Part shown: in pieces, positions 26,650 to 35,880 of the stretch | Layout: each line of letters opens with the position of its first letter | Position numbering within the stretch: position 1 is the stretch's first letter | NCBI RefSeq assembly: GCF_002155145.1 | Contig: NZ_CP021323.1 | Location: 2,294,001 to 2,358,000, forward strand | Source: Kushneria konosiri | Lineage (GTDB): Bacteria > Pseudomonadota > Gammaproteobacteria > Pseudomonadales > Halomonadaceae | DNA: 64,000 nt | Reading direction: 5' to 3' | Notes under the pieces: model-generated | What the model was told of the DNA's origin: nothing | What the model saw: only the letters and a program-made list of their open reading frames with translations | Databases searched by the model: none | Position numbers and translations under genes: made by a program

Positions 26650-27966
26650 ATGATTGATCTCCGTTTGCTGGCAGCCACACTTCTGACCCTGCCGCTGTCC
26701 CTTCCTGCCCAGGCCGATGCACAAAAGGCCGATCAGGACAGCAAGGGTGCCGATGTGACGCAGGAGGCCGCGGCGAAGGGTGGAAAGGCGCCGTCGTCTC
26801 ATCCCGAGCGTGCCGAGGACGCGGCGTCTTCGAACGATAGCGATAACGACAGCGCCGATGAGAAGGCCGAGGATTCAAAGCCTCGCCATGTTCGGGCGAT
26901 GGTCATTACGACCTTTGGTCCCGAGCGCAAGGTCTGGGCCGAGAAGCTGGCGCCCACACAGGATATCGAAGTGCCCGGTCTGCACGGCTCGTTTGGCAGC
27001 GTCAGCTGCAACGATGACGACGTGTGTCTGATGACAACCGGCAAAGGCTATGCCAATGCCGCAACTTCCATTTCCACGCTGGCGTTTTCGCCGAAGTTCG
27101 ACCTCTCGGACAGCTGGTTTCTGGTGTCGGGGGTCGCCAGCATTGATCCGCACCAGGGGACGCTGGGCACGCCTACCTGGCCGCGCTATCTGGTGGATTT
27201 CGGCATTCAGTGGGAGCTGGATGCTCGTGATATCCCCGATGACTGGACGACCGGCTATCTGAGCATCAATACCCATACCCCCACCCAGAACCCGCATCAG
27301 GAGTACGGCACCGAGTTCTATCATCTCGATGATGCGCTTGTGGATCGGGCCGTTGAGCTTTCAAAGGGCGTCGAGCTCGCCGACAGCGATGATGCCGCAG
27401 CCTACCGCAGGCATTATGACTACGCGCCTGCCAATGAGGCGCCCACCGTTGTGCAGTGCGACAGCGTCTCCAGTGATACCTGGTGGTATGGCAACCGGCT
27501 CGCTGATCGCGCCGCCCAGCTGGGCAAGCAGGTGGCCGGTGACAAGGCCAGTATCTGCACCGGTCAGCAGGAGGACAACGCCATTCTGACAGCGCTCAAG
27601 CGTGCCGACGAGGCTGGCCGCCTTCAGCGCGAACGCACCGTGGTGGTCCGCGCCGGTGCCAGCTTTAACCGGCCTTATGAAGGGCTTTCCGATGCCGATG
27701 GCCTGACCGGCTATGCCAAGCAGGGCGGCTATCCGCCGGCCCTGGCCAACATGGTGCGTGCAGGCTATCCGTTGATTGAAGCCATCGTGAATGACTGGGA
27801 TGACTGGCAAAAGGGTGTGCCGAAAAAAACCTCAGAGGAGGCCGGGGATCAATCCTCGTCCAGCGATGAGACAGTCTCTTCCGAACAGGGCACGGCGTCT
27901 GAAGGTGGCGACAGCCAGGGGAGTGATACGCCGGCTGGTGATGACGCAGGCAGCGCTGCGAGCTGA
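26650..27966 (+). CDS. Secreted purine nucleoside permease (NUP) family protein
   Basis: 438 residues with a signal peptide (cleavage near AQA). The core (about 80-385) is the NUP/nucleoside-phosphorylase-like fold: VITTFGPERKVWAEKL, MTTGKGYANAATSISTLAFS, WFLVSGVASIDPHQGTLG, TWWYGNRLADRAAQLGK and VVVRAGASFNRPYEG. The founding member is a fungal purine nucleoside permease; bacterial copies are periplasmic and may bind or cleave nucleosides. The core is flanked on both sides by acidic, Ser/Asp-rich disordered tails (24-78 and 395-438), an unusual addition. Reaction not proven. Confidence 0.88.
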   Translation: MIDLRLLAATLLTLPLSLPAQADAQKADQDSKGADVTQEAAAKGGKAPSSHPERAEDAASSNDSDNDSADEKAEDSKPRHVRAMVITTFGPERKVWAEKLAPTQDIEVPGLHGSFGSVSCNDDDVCLMTTGKGYANAATSISTLAFSPKFDLSDSWFLVSGVASIDPHQGTLGTPTWPRYLVDFGIQWELDARDIPDDWTTGYLSINTHTPTQNPHQEYGTEFYHLDDALVDRAVELSKGVELADSDDAAAYRRHYDYAPANEAPTVVQCDSVSSDTWWYGNRLADRAAQLGKQVAGDKASICTGQQEDNAILTALKRADEAGRLQRERTVVVRAGASFNRPYEGLSDADGLTGYAKQGGYPPALANMVRAGYPLIEAIVNDWDDWQKGVPKKTSEEAGDQSSSSDETVSSEQGTASEGGDSQGSDTPAGDDAGSAAS

Positions 27967-27991
27967 ACCTGCTTTAATGTCAGGTTCTTCG

Positions 27992-28019
27992 ATAACGCCC
28001 GGTACTCGCCGGGCGTTAT
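27992..28019. terminator. Hairpin between convergent genes (NUP / PhoD-like)
   Basis: An 11-bp perfect stem ATAACGCCCGG / CCGGGCGTTAT with a 6-nt loop. No strong T run follows on either strand. Confidence 0.6.
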
Positions 28020-28052
28020 GCTGTCAGGGACATGGGCTGTGGGTGAGAATGT

Positions 28053-29984
28053 TCAATCATCGCGCTCGAAGCGCACGTCCTGATCATCACCACCCAGCTG
28101 AAGAATCTCCCGAGGCCGTCCCTGGTCATCCAGTCGCAAAAGGCCGATACCGGCCTTGTTGACCAGCCGCTCACCAGGCGAGCGATTATCGGGCTGGCGA
28201 GGTTTGATCCGCATGTGGCGGCGCTTGGTCAGCCAGTTCACAGGAGAGCGAGCGGCGAACAGCCAGCGGTTGATCCGGTCCAGGGTATCAAGCAGGGTGT
28301 CCGGAAACTCGTTGCGGATGCCGCTGCTGGTCACCTGCCAGATGCTGGGACGTTGATGCTGTCCTCGCAGCTGTACGTCATAGGCAAAGCTGTAGTGCAC
28401 ATCCCCTGACAACACGATGAAGTTCTGTGGGGTGTGGCGATGTTGAAAGATATTGAGCATGACGTAGGCCGCGCCGCGGTGGGACATCCAGTTTTCGGCG
28501 TCCACCAGCAGCGGGCGATTGAACCAGACAAAAACGCGCTGCACGGTCTCGATCAGCTTGACGCCAAATACCGGCGCGGCCGAGACCATGATGACCGCGT
28601 CATGCCCCATGAGCTCCTGCTGCAGTTCGGTCAGTGACTCCCAGTCCATCAGGCCCGAGGGCTTGTGCGGGGATCGCTCGTTCGGCCAGCGTCGGGTTCG
28701 TGTATCCAGCACCACCATGGCCGGCCGGGTCGGCAGGGTATAGTGCCAGCGATCAAACGCCAGTAGCGTATCGATCAGGGCGTTGTGTATTTCTTCTTCA
28801 CGGTGCAGGGCATGGGCCTGAAGCTGTGCCATGAGCTCATCGTCAAAGCGCTCGGGCGCGTTGCCCCAGCCCTGACAGATCAGATAACCGATCATGGCAT
28901 TGCCCATGATGCGGCGTGAAAAGGGGTGACCCAGCGCCGTCTCCTCCCACTGGGCGGTCAGGTTCCAGTCGTCGGTTACATCGTGATCGTCAAAGATCAT
29001 CCAGGTGGGCAGATGGGCCAGCACGCGGCGCACCGCAGGCAGCTCCTCGATAAAATGATCCAGTGCCTTGCGCTCCCTTTCAAAGCGCTCGGCCGCCTTG
29101 TCATCCAGTTCGGGAGGCTCGATCTCGATGAGCTGCCAGGCGACAGGCGACCAGACCAGTAGATACATCGCCAGAATTTCACTCAGGCTGATCAGGTGAT
29201 TATCAGCGCCCACCGCGGTAAAGATCGGTTTTTTCTTGCCGCGAAAGAAATAGCGCTGCAGCAGAGTGTTCTCCGGGGTGGCCGGCAGTAGCTGGTTACG
29301 CTGATAAAGCCACGGCTCCTGTAACAGGGCGCGACTGTCGCTGATTTCGGCCGACTCAAAGTGCTCGTGATAAAGCCCCAGTCGACTGACCAGCGCGGTA
29401 ATGGCCAAAAGCATGGGGCCTGCGACATCATCGGCGTAGATCTGGTCACCGCTCATCATCAAAAGCGAGGGCCACTGCTCGGGCGTGGTGCGCTGAGCCT
29501 GAAGTTCCCGGTCCAGCCGGGCCAGGCCATCGGGGGCATCGTGATGTGGCCGCCGACATGAGCCGTGTGCAATGGAGGCCAGCGTCATGGCATGGCGCAC
29601 GGTCGGGCAGGATTCCCCCTCATGACACAGCTGCGGCGCCCAGTCGGCAATGCCGTGATGCTGACCCTCGCTTTCAATGAGCAGGTCGTAGTGAAAGATC
29701 TCTCCTTCATCGAGCGCCGGTGAAAGGGCGACATCGATCATGTGAACCACGGCATGGGTGCCGATGGGCAGGCGACGGCAACGCTTCTCATCAAGCGGCA
29801 GGCGCGCGGAGCGCCCGTCCTGACGTTCAAGCACCAGTGTCAGTGACAAGGGTTTCGAGGCCACCAGCCAAAGCGTCATCCGCTCGGGCAGCAGGCGGCG
29901 CAGCATGGGCCCTGCAATCACAGCGGGCAGGTCGTGAAGGACCGTTTCTTCCGGTGCCACTCTTTCAAGTGCAGCTTTTGACAT
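28053..29984 (-). CDS. PhoD-like metallophosphatase
   Basis: 643 residues of the alkaline-phosphatase-D-like family: the motifs MSGDQIYADD and IFDDHDVTDDWN carry metal ligands, followed by VVLDTRTRRWPNE and VLSGDVHYSFAYDV. No signal peptide is evident, so unlike classic PhoD it is probably cytoplasmic. ATG 29984 (MSKAALERVAPEE) follows GGTGAG; the frame is open to 30134, but those 50 extra codons look non-coding. The substrate (phosphodiester or monoester) cannot be called. Confidence 0.88.
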   Translation of the reverse strand: MSKAALERVAPEETVLHDLPAVIAGPMLRRLLPERMTLWLVASKPLSLTLVLERQDGRSARLPLDEKRCRRLPIGTHAVVHMIDVALSPALDEGEIFHYDLLIESEGQHHGIADWAPQLCHEGESCPTVRHAMTLASIAHGSCRRPHHDAPDGLARLDRELQAQRTTPEQWPSLLMMSGDQIYADDVAGPMLLAITALVSRLGLYHEHFESAEISDSRALLQEPWLYQRNQLLPATPENTLLQRYFFRGKKKPIFTAVGADNHLISLSEILAMYLLVWSPVAWQLIEIEPPELDDKAAERFERERKALDHFIEELPAVRRVLAHLPTWMIFDDHDVTDDWNLTAQWEETALGHPFSRRIMGNAMIGYLICQGWGNAPERFDDELMAQLQAHALHREEEIHNALIDTLLAFDRWHYTLPTRPAMVVLDTRTRRWPNERSPHKPSGLMDWESLTELQQELMGHDAVIMVSAAPVFGVKLIETVQRVFVWFNRPLLVDAENWMSHRGAAYVMLNIFQHRHTPQNFIVLSGDVHYSFAYDVQLRGQHQRPSIWQVTSSGIRNEFPDTLLDTLDRINRWLFAARSPVNWLTKRRHMRIKPRQPDNRSPGERLVNKAGIGLLRLDDQGRPREILQLGGDDQDVRFERDD

Positions 29985-30157
29985 GCTCACCACGATAACG
30001 TTGGAAATTGAAGCGATTGGAATATGACAACGACAGGGGCCGTGGCGGTTCGCAACAAAAGACAACGATTTTGCGCGAGCCTGAATGGGAGTGGTAGCGC
30101 CTATACTCTGCCAATTAGAATTAATTTCAATCAAGTTTTGGTGTGGAGCAGCGGGGA

Positions 30158-30736
30158 ATGAAGATCATCCTGATGCGGCACGGGGCGCCGCGGGTGCGTT
30201 TTGACGAAAAGATGGCCGCTGCTGATTTCAGACACTGGGTGGCCCGCTATCAACTGGCGGGCCTGGATGAAGTCACGCGCTGCGACCGTGCGCTGTCGGT
30301 GGCCCGCGAGTGTGCCGCCGTGGCCTGTAGTGATCTGCCGCGCTCGCTGGAGTCGGCGCTGCGTCTGGAAGCCGGCAATATCGTCTACAGCGATCCCTTG
30401 ATGCGAGAGATTGAACTGCCCCACGGCAGCGGCCGCTGGCCGACCCCGTCACTGCCGACCACTTTCTGGCTGATCGCCTTTCGTGCGTTGTGGCTCGTGG
30501 GTTATCACGGCAATGCAGAAGGGCGTCGAGCCGTCTTTCATCGCGCCGATGCAGCGGCCAGTAAACTGATCGAGCTGGCCCGTGAGCACTGTTCGGTACT
30601 GTTTGTCGGCCATGGCATGATCAATCATCTGCTGGCGCGGGAGCTGATCTCCCGGGGCTGGCAGGGACCCAGAAGGCCTGGGCGTGCCCACTGGCAGTAC
30701 GGTGTATATGAATATCAGGGTCAGGCCATCGCCTGA
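30158..30736 (+). CDS. Histidine phosphatase superfamily protein
   Basis: 192 residues with the phosphoglycerate-mutase-like active site: LMRHGAPRV at the N-terminus (the RHG histidine takes the phosphate), a serine/arginine block CSDLPRSLESAL, and a second conserved histidine in VLFVGHGMINHLLA. Substrate unknown. ATG 30158 has GGAG eight bases upstream. It converges with the Cra gene 41 nt downstream. AATTAGAATTAATTTCAATC at 30113-30132 is a likely AT-rich promoter. Confidence 0.85.
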   Translation: MKIILMRHGAPRVRFDEKMAAADFRHWVARYQLAGLDEVTRCDRALSVARECAAVACSDLPRSLESALRLEAGNIVYSDPLMREIELPHGSGRWPTPSLPTTFWLIAFRALWLVGYHGNAEGRRAVFHRADAAASKLIELAREHCSVLFVGHGMINHLLARELISRGWQGPRRPGRAHWQYGVYEYQGQAIA

Positions 30737-30777
30737 CCCAGCTCCTGTCCACAGGCTCGCTGGCTGTCCTGAGGTGC

Positions 30778-31779
30778 TCAGTGTCGGCGGATCAGGGTGC
30801 GTTCGACCTCAACCGTGCCGGGACAAAGCCGACCGTTGATCCCCTCCAGTACGCTGGACAGTGCCAGTGTGGCGATGCGCTCAAGATTTTGCTGCATTGA
30901 ATTGACCTTCAGGGGCAGGAAGTCCAGCAGCCGGTCATTGCCGAAGGTCGCCATGCGCAGATCGCGCGCCTGCAGCGTCTCCATCGAATACTTCGTCAGC
31001 AGCACATCGAGGGCGCCTTCAAGCAGCGTGTAGGAGGCGGTCACCAGCGACTGGGGCATGTCGTGATGCTCAAGATGTTCACGCATGAGCGCCATGCCGG
31101 TTTCCCTGTCATAGCGTGCGCCGCAGCGATGGTAGGCGCGCGGTGTCTGCCCGTCACAGGCGTTGATCGCGGCCATGAAGCCCTCGCGCCGCTCAAGGGT
31201 ATTGGCAAGCCCGGGCAGGGCATCGAGCCACAACACCTCCTGCACCCGTGACGACAGCACCGATGCCGTCAGCGTCATGGCGGTCTGGCGGTTTTCACTG
31301 ATGATGCAGGGCATCAACGTGTCGTCGAGCGCCCGGTCCACCGCAACCACCGGCATGCCGGTGTCGATAAGACGCTGATAGCGGCTGTCACCCGGCGGCA
31401 GGCTTGATGCCACGATCAGGGCATCACAGCGTCTGGCCTGCAGGGCACTGAGCAGCTCACGTTCCGTGTCAGGGTCATCGTTGGAGCTGACCATCAAAAG
31501 CTGGTAGCCCGCGCTGCGCGAGCCCTGCTCCAAAAGCTTGGCCAGTCGGGCGTAGCTGGTGTTTTCCAGGTCAGGCAGAACAAAGCCCAGTGTACGGCTG
31601 ACCCCACGGCGCAGGGCGGCGGCTTGAGCATCGACTCGGTAGCCGTGCTCCTCGATCACTGCCATGACACGCTTGACCGTTGCCTCGCTGATACGGTGCT
31701 GGCGCGATTTACCGTTGATGACGTAGCTTGCCGTGGTTCTTGATACGCCTGCCAGGCGCGCAATCTCTGCAAGCGTCAT
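30778..31779 (-). CDS. cra: LacI-family fructose regulator Cra/FruR
   Basis: 333-residue repressor/activator of sugar metabolism that responds to fructose phosphates. N-terminal HTH (TLAEIARLAGVSRTTASYVINGKSRQHRIS) and a periplasmic-binding-protein-like sensor domain (RTLGFVLPDLENTSYARL onward). ATG 31779 follows GGGAAG. It is divergent from fruBKA, whose control region has a Cra-type operator. In pseudomonads the orthologue is a local fru repressor rather than a global regulator; the local layout fits that. Confidence 0.93.
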   Translation of the reverse strand: MTLAEIARLAGVSRTTASYVINGKSRQHRISEATVKRVMAVIEEHGYRVDAQAAALRRGVSRTLGFVLPDLENTSYARLAKLLEQGSRSAGYQLLMVSSNDDPDTERELLSALQARRCDALIVASSLPPGDSRYQRLIDTGMPVVAVDRALDDTLMPCIISENRQTAMTLTASVLSSRVQEVLWLDALPGLANTLERREGFMAAINACDGQTPRAYHRCGARYDRETGMALMREHLEHHDMPQSLVTASYTLLEGALDVLLTKYSMETLQARDLRMATFGNDRLLDFLPLKVNSMQQNLERIATLALSSVLEGINGRLCPGTVEVERTLIRRH

Positions 31780-31889
31780 GATGTGACTTCCCGATATGAA
31801 AGGTGGTGCCCTGTCAATACGACGTGGGTCCATGCCATTGGTGCTTGATTCACCGCTTAATCTCTTTCAGCATTACGGCAAGGAAAAGG

Positions 31890-31903
31890 TGACACGATTC
31901 AGC
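31890..31903 (-). promoter_or_regulatory. Cra/FruR operator upstream of fruB
   Basis: On the minus strand this reads GCTGAATCGTGTCA, a near-perfect match to the Cra consensus GCTGAATCGNTTCA. It lies between the divergent cra and fruB genes. A weaker half-site (GGTGAATCAAGC, minus strand) is about 40 nt away at 31845-31856. Confidence 0.8.
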
Positions 31904-32001
31904 CATGCTGTCATGCCTGTTTCATGCCGTTTTGCGTGTTGGCCTTCACTTGCTGATGTCGCCACCGGCGCAAATTTGCCACTTACAAGGATCAATACGC
32001 C

Positions 32002-34854
32002 ATGCTCACGCTGAAAAGTGATGCCGTTTTGCTCAATCAGCACGCCAGCGACTGGCGTGATGCGCTCAATCAGGCCGGTCAGGCGCTCATGGAAGGCGGG
32101 CTTGCCCGCGAAGGTTATCGCGATGCCCTGTTCGAACGTGAACAGCAGAGTTCGACCTGGCTTGGCAACGGCATCGCCATTCCGCATGGCACCCAGAAAA
32201 GTCGGGAGCACGTGCTGGCCACCGGCGTGCGACTTCTGCAGTTTCCAAAAGGCGTCGAATGGCACGATGGCAACCGTGTTCACCTGATCATTACCATTGC
32301 TGCGCAAAGCGATGAGCACCTCGACATCCTGCGCCAGCTCACCCATGTGCTCGACCGGGAAGGCGTGTCGGAAAAGCTGGCCCGCGCGGAAGATGCCGAG
32401 GAAGTGGTCAGTCTACTGTCAAAGGCTCCCGTCACGGCACGCATGGATGGCGACACGATCGTTCAGGGGGTGCCGGCCCGCTCGACGCTGGAACTTGCGG
32501 CGGCGGCCGCGGCGCGTCTTGAGCAGCTCGGCTGCGTTGAGCGTCGCTTTGTGGCCGATATTCTGGCTCAGCAGGCTGTCTCGCTGGGCCAGCAGCTGTG
32601 GCTGGTGCGCAGTGCTACCGGAGTGAAACAGCCAGCGCTGGGACTGGCGCTGCCGCAGGCGCATATCGATGGCGTCGCGGGCATCTTCTGTCTGGCCGAA
32701 AGCGGCAACGCCCATGATGTGCTGCTGGATCGACTGGTCAGCGTGCTGGAAGAAGGCAAGGGTGAGGAGCTGGCGAGGCTGGGGCGCGATGCGCTGCTCT
32801 CGCGTCTGTCCGGAGAATCCGCCAGTGCCGAAACGGTTCGCGTCCGGGTGCGTAACGCGCATGGCCTGCATGCCCGTCCGGCCAAGCAACTGGTTCAGGT
32901 CGCGCGTGCCCAGAGTGTGCCTGTCAGGGTAAGGCTTGCCGAGGGCGGCAATGAGGCCGTCTCGGCCGCCAGTCTGACCAAGGTAATCGGTCTGGGCGCC
33001 AGACGCGGCCAGATGCTGATCTTTTCTGCCGAAGGCGAGGGCGCCCGCGAGGCCGTCGAGGCCATGGCCGAGGCGCTGCGTGGCGGACTGGGTGAAGAGG
33101 TGACGCCGCTTGGGGATACCAGCGATGCGCGTCCGTCACGTAACCGCCAGACCCCGCGTGAACCGGTCGTTGCGCCGGCCGCCGATACGCCCCTGACCGC
33201 CGTGCCCGCCTCGCCCGGCATGGCGATTGCACCGGTGTTCGTGATGCGTCCTCCCGAGTTTCACTATGAGGAGACAGCGTCTGACCGTGAGGCACAAAAG
33301 GCGCGACTGAGCGAGGCGATTCGTGAAGCCGAGCAGCAGCTTGAGGAGATGATTCGTGCCGCGGGTGGAGAAGTGGCCGAGATTCTTTCCATGCATGAAG
33401 AGATGCTGGGCGACCCGGAGCTTCGCGAAGCCGCCTATGAGGCCATCAACGAAGGCAAGAGCGCCGAGGGCGGCTGGTGGCGCGCCATCGATGTGGCCGC
33501 TCGCGCTCAGGAAGCGCTGGCCGACCGGCTGCTGGCCGAGCGTGCTGCGGACCTGCGCGACGTTGGTCGTCGCGTGCTGGGCAATCTCTGCGGTGTGAAG
33601 ATGCCCGATCCGCCGACCCATCCCTATATTCTGGTCACCGATGATGTTGGACCTTCCGATGTTGCACGACTGGATACCTCGCGGGTGCGTGGCATTCTGA
33701 CGGCACGTGGCGGTGCGACCTCTCACAGCGCAATTCTGGCACGAGCACTGGGCATTCCGGCGGTCGTGGGCGCTGGCGAGACCATCATGGCGCTCGAGAA
33801 CGGCATCGACATGATTCTCGATGGCGAGCGCGGCCGCGTGATTCCAGCACCGGACCCGGAGCGTCGTGCGCGCACCGAACTGTCCATCCGCGAGCGTGAG
33901 ATTCGCGAACGTGAGGCCTTCGAGGTTCGTTTTGACCCGGCCGTTACCCGCGACGGGCATCGGATCGAGGTGGCCGCCAACCTGGGCAACACCGCTCACG
34001 CGGCAGACGCCGTGGAACGCGGCGCCGAGGCGGTGGGTCTCCTGCGCACCGAGTTTGTCTTCATGGCTCACCCGCAGGCGCCGGACATGGATACCCAGAT
34101 CGTCGAGTACCGCCAGGCCTTTGACGCCCTGGGTCAGGAGCGTGCGCTGGTGGCCAGGACACTGGACGTCGGCGGTGACAAGCCGCTGGACTACTGGCCG
34201 GTACCGGCAGAGGACAACCCCTTTCTGGGCCTGCGCGGTATCCGTCTGGCGCTGACTCGCCCGGACGTGCTGGAAACCCAGATCCGGGCGCTTCTGACCG
34301 CGGCCGGCGATCGACCGCTGCGCATCATGTTCCCGATGGTCAAGGATGTAGAAGAGTTTCACGCCGGCAAGGCGATCTTCGATCGTGTCCAGGCCGAGGT
34401 GCAGGCACCTGATGTACAGCTGGGCGTCATGATCGAGGTGCCCTCCTGTGCGCTGCTGGCGCCGAGTCTGGCCGAACACGTCGATTTCTTCTCGATCGGT
34501 ACCAACGATCTGACCCAGTACACCCTGGCGATCGATCGTGGCCACTCCCGTCTGTCGGCGCAGGCCGATGGCCTGCATCCGGCAGTACTGCGCCTGATCC
34601 AGATGACGGTCGACGCGGCCCATGCCAAGGGGCGTTGGGTGGGCGTCTGTGGCGAACTGGGCAGTGATCCGCAGGCCATCGGTGTGCTGGTCGGACTGGG
34701 CGTTGATGAACTGTCGGTGTCCAGTCGCCAGATCCCGCTGGTCAAGCAGCGCGTTCGCAGCCTGAATCTGGAAGAGAGCCGGGCGCTGGCACTGCGGGCG
34801 CTGGCCTGTCCGACGGCTGCCGAGGTGCGCGCCATGCTGGAGTCACTCACATGA
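32002..34854 (+). CDS. fruB: Fructose PTS multiphosphoryl transfer protein (EIIA-HPr-EI)
   Basis: One 950-residue protein combines the whole soluble PTS chain for fructose. Domains in order: EIIA-Fru (1-140, phospho-His62 in IAIPHGT), a degenerate IIA-like middle domain (about 150-270; PQAHIDG lacks the PHGT site), HPr (about 277-365, His290 in GLHARP), linker, and Enzyme I (about 400-950, His575 in GGATSHSAI, PEP-binding domain to the end). The system therefore needs no separate ptsI/ptsH. fruK overlaps its stop by four bases. Confidence 0.97.
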   Translation: MLTLKSDAVLLNQHASDWRDALNQAGQALMEGGLAREGYRDALFEREQQSSTWLGNGIAIPHGTQKSREHVLATGVRLLQFPKGVEWHDGNRVHLIITIAAQSDEHLDILRQLTHVLDREGVSEKLARAEDAEEVVSLLSKAPVTARMDGDTIVQGVPARSTLELAAAAAARLEQLGCVERRFVADILAQQAVSLGQQLWLVRSATGVKQPALGLALPQAHIDGVAGIFCLAESGNAHDVLLDRLVSVLEEGKGEELARLGRDALLSRLSGESASAETVRVRVRNAHGLHARPAKQLVQVARAQSVPVRVRLAEGGNEAVSAASLTKVIGLGARRGQMLIFSAEGEGAREAVEAMAEALRGGLGEEVTPLGDTSDARPSRNRQTPREPVVAPAADTPLTAVPASPGMAIAPVFVMRPPEFHYEETASDREAQKARLSEAIREAEQQLEEMIRAAGGEVAEILSMHEEMLGDPELREAAYEAINEGKSAEGGWWRAIDVAARAQEALADRLLAERAADLRDVGRRVLGNLCGVKMPDPPTHPYILVTDDVGPSDVARLDTSRVRGILTARGGATSHSAILARALGIPAVVGAGETIMALENGIDMILDGERGRVIPAPDPERRARTELSIREREIREREAFEVRFDPAVTRDGHRIEVAANLGNTAHAADAVERGAEAVGLLRTEFVFMAHPQAPDMDTQIVEYRQAFDALGQERALVARTLDVGGDKPLDYWPVPAEDNPFLGLRGIRLALTRPDVLETQIRALLTAAGDRPLRIMFPMVKDVEEFHAGKAIFDRVQAEVQAPDVQLGVMIEVPSCALLAPSLAEHVDFFSIGTNDLTQYTLAIDRGHSRLSAQADGLHPAVLRLIQMTVDAAHAKGRWVGVCGELGSDPQAIGVLVGLGVDELSVSSRQIPLVKQRVRSLNLEESRALALRALACPTAAEVRAMLESLT

Positions 34855-35789
34855 GCCGGGTGCTGACACTGACGCTCAACCCGGCACTGGATCTCTCCAT
34901 CCGCCTGACGACGCTGTCACCGGGCAGCGTCAATCGCTCCGAGGAGAGCTCGCTGACCGCGGCGGGCAAGGGCAACAATGTGGCCTGTGTGCTGGCACGC
35001 CATGACCATCAGGTGCTGGCAAGCGGTTTTCTGGGGCGTGACAACCAGGGGCCATTTGAACGGGCTTTCGTGGAGTGGGGCGTGGAGGATCGTTTCATTC
35101 GGGTCGCGGGAGAAACCCGCGTCAACGCCAAGCTCTCCGAAGCAGATGGTCGGGTTACCGACATCAACGGGCCGGGTGCCCGGGTCGATGACGCAGCCAT
35201 GACGCGTCTTCTGGACGATATCGAAGCCGGTGCGGGCGGCATCGATGCTGTCGTGATCTCCGGCAGCCTGCCGCCGGGTGTGACGCCCGAGTGGCTGGCC
35301 GCATTGATCGGCCGGCTGCGTACACAGGGGGTGCCGGTCTGGCTGGACAGCAGTGGTGAGGCACTGGTTCAGGGCGCGCGGGCATATCCCTCGCTGATCA
35401 AGCCCAACGAGCATGAGCTTGCCGAATGTGTCGGCCGTCCCCTGCCGGATGAGGCAGCACTGCTGGCCGCGGCTCGCGAGCTTCAGCAGGGAGGGATCGA
35501 TAATGTCCTGCTGTCGCTGGGCGCCGACGGCGCGGTGTGGCTGTTCGAGGGTGGCGCGCTGCGCGCTCGTCCGCCTCGGGTCGAGATTGTCAGTACCGTG
35601 TGCGCGGGCGACACGCTGTTGGCCGGGGCAATGCACGGGGTACTGGAAGGGTGGTCGCAGGACAGGGCGCTGCGCTTTGCCACGGCCCTGTCAGCGGATG
35701 CCGTACGCCGGGTCGGCGTGGGGCGCTCGGATGTCGAAGACTTTGCCGCCTTGTGCGATGCAGTCTGCGTGGAGACGTTAACGATATGA
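34851..35789 (+). CDS. fruK: 1-phosphofructokinase
   Basis: Phosphorylates fructose 1-phosphate to fructose 1,6-bisphosphate. PfkB-family sugar kinase of 312 residues: TLTLNPALDLS, the GKGNNVACVLA loop (AGKGNN), ISGSLPPGVT and the catalytic VCAGDTLLAG (aspartate in CAGD; Gly is replaced by Cys at the first position of the usual GAGD). The start overlaps fruB (ATGA), giving coupled translation. fruA follows after 91 nt. Confidence 0.96.
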   Translation: MSRVLTLTLNPALDLSIRLTTLSPGSVNRSEESSLTAAGKGNNVACVLARHDHQVLASGFLGRDNQGPFERAFVEWGVEDRFIRVAGETRVNAKLSEADGRVTDINGPGARVDDAAMTRLLDDIEAGAGGIDAVVISGSLPPGVTPEWLAALIGRLRTQGVPVWLDSSGEALVQGARAYPSLIKPNEHELAECVGRPLPDEAALLAAARELQQGGIDNVLLSLGADGAVWLFEGGALRARPPRVEIVSTVCAGDTLLAGAMHGVLEGWSQDRALRFATALSADAVRRVGVGRSDVEDFAALCDAVCVETLTI

Positions 35790-35880
35790 CAACGTCCCGA
35801 ATTTCTTTTGACCTGCCTGCTGATGACAGGCGCGGTCAGCACGGCGACCAGTGGTTGGCACTGGCACAGGAGTGGTTTTC

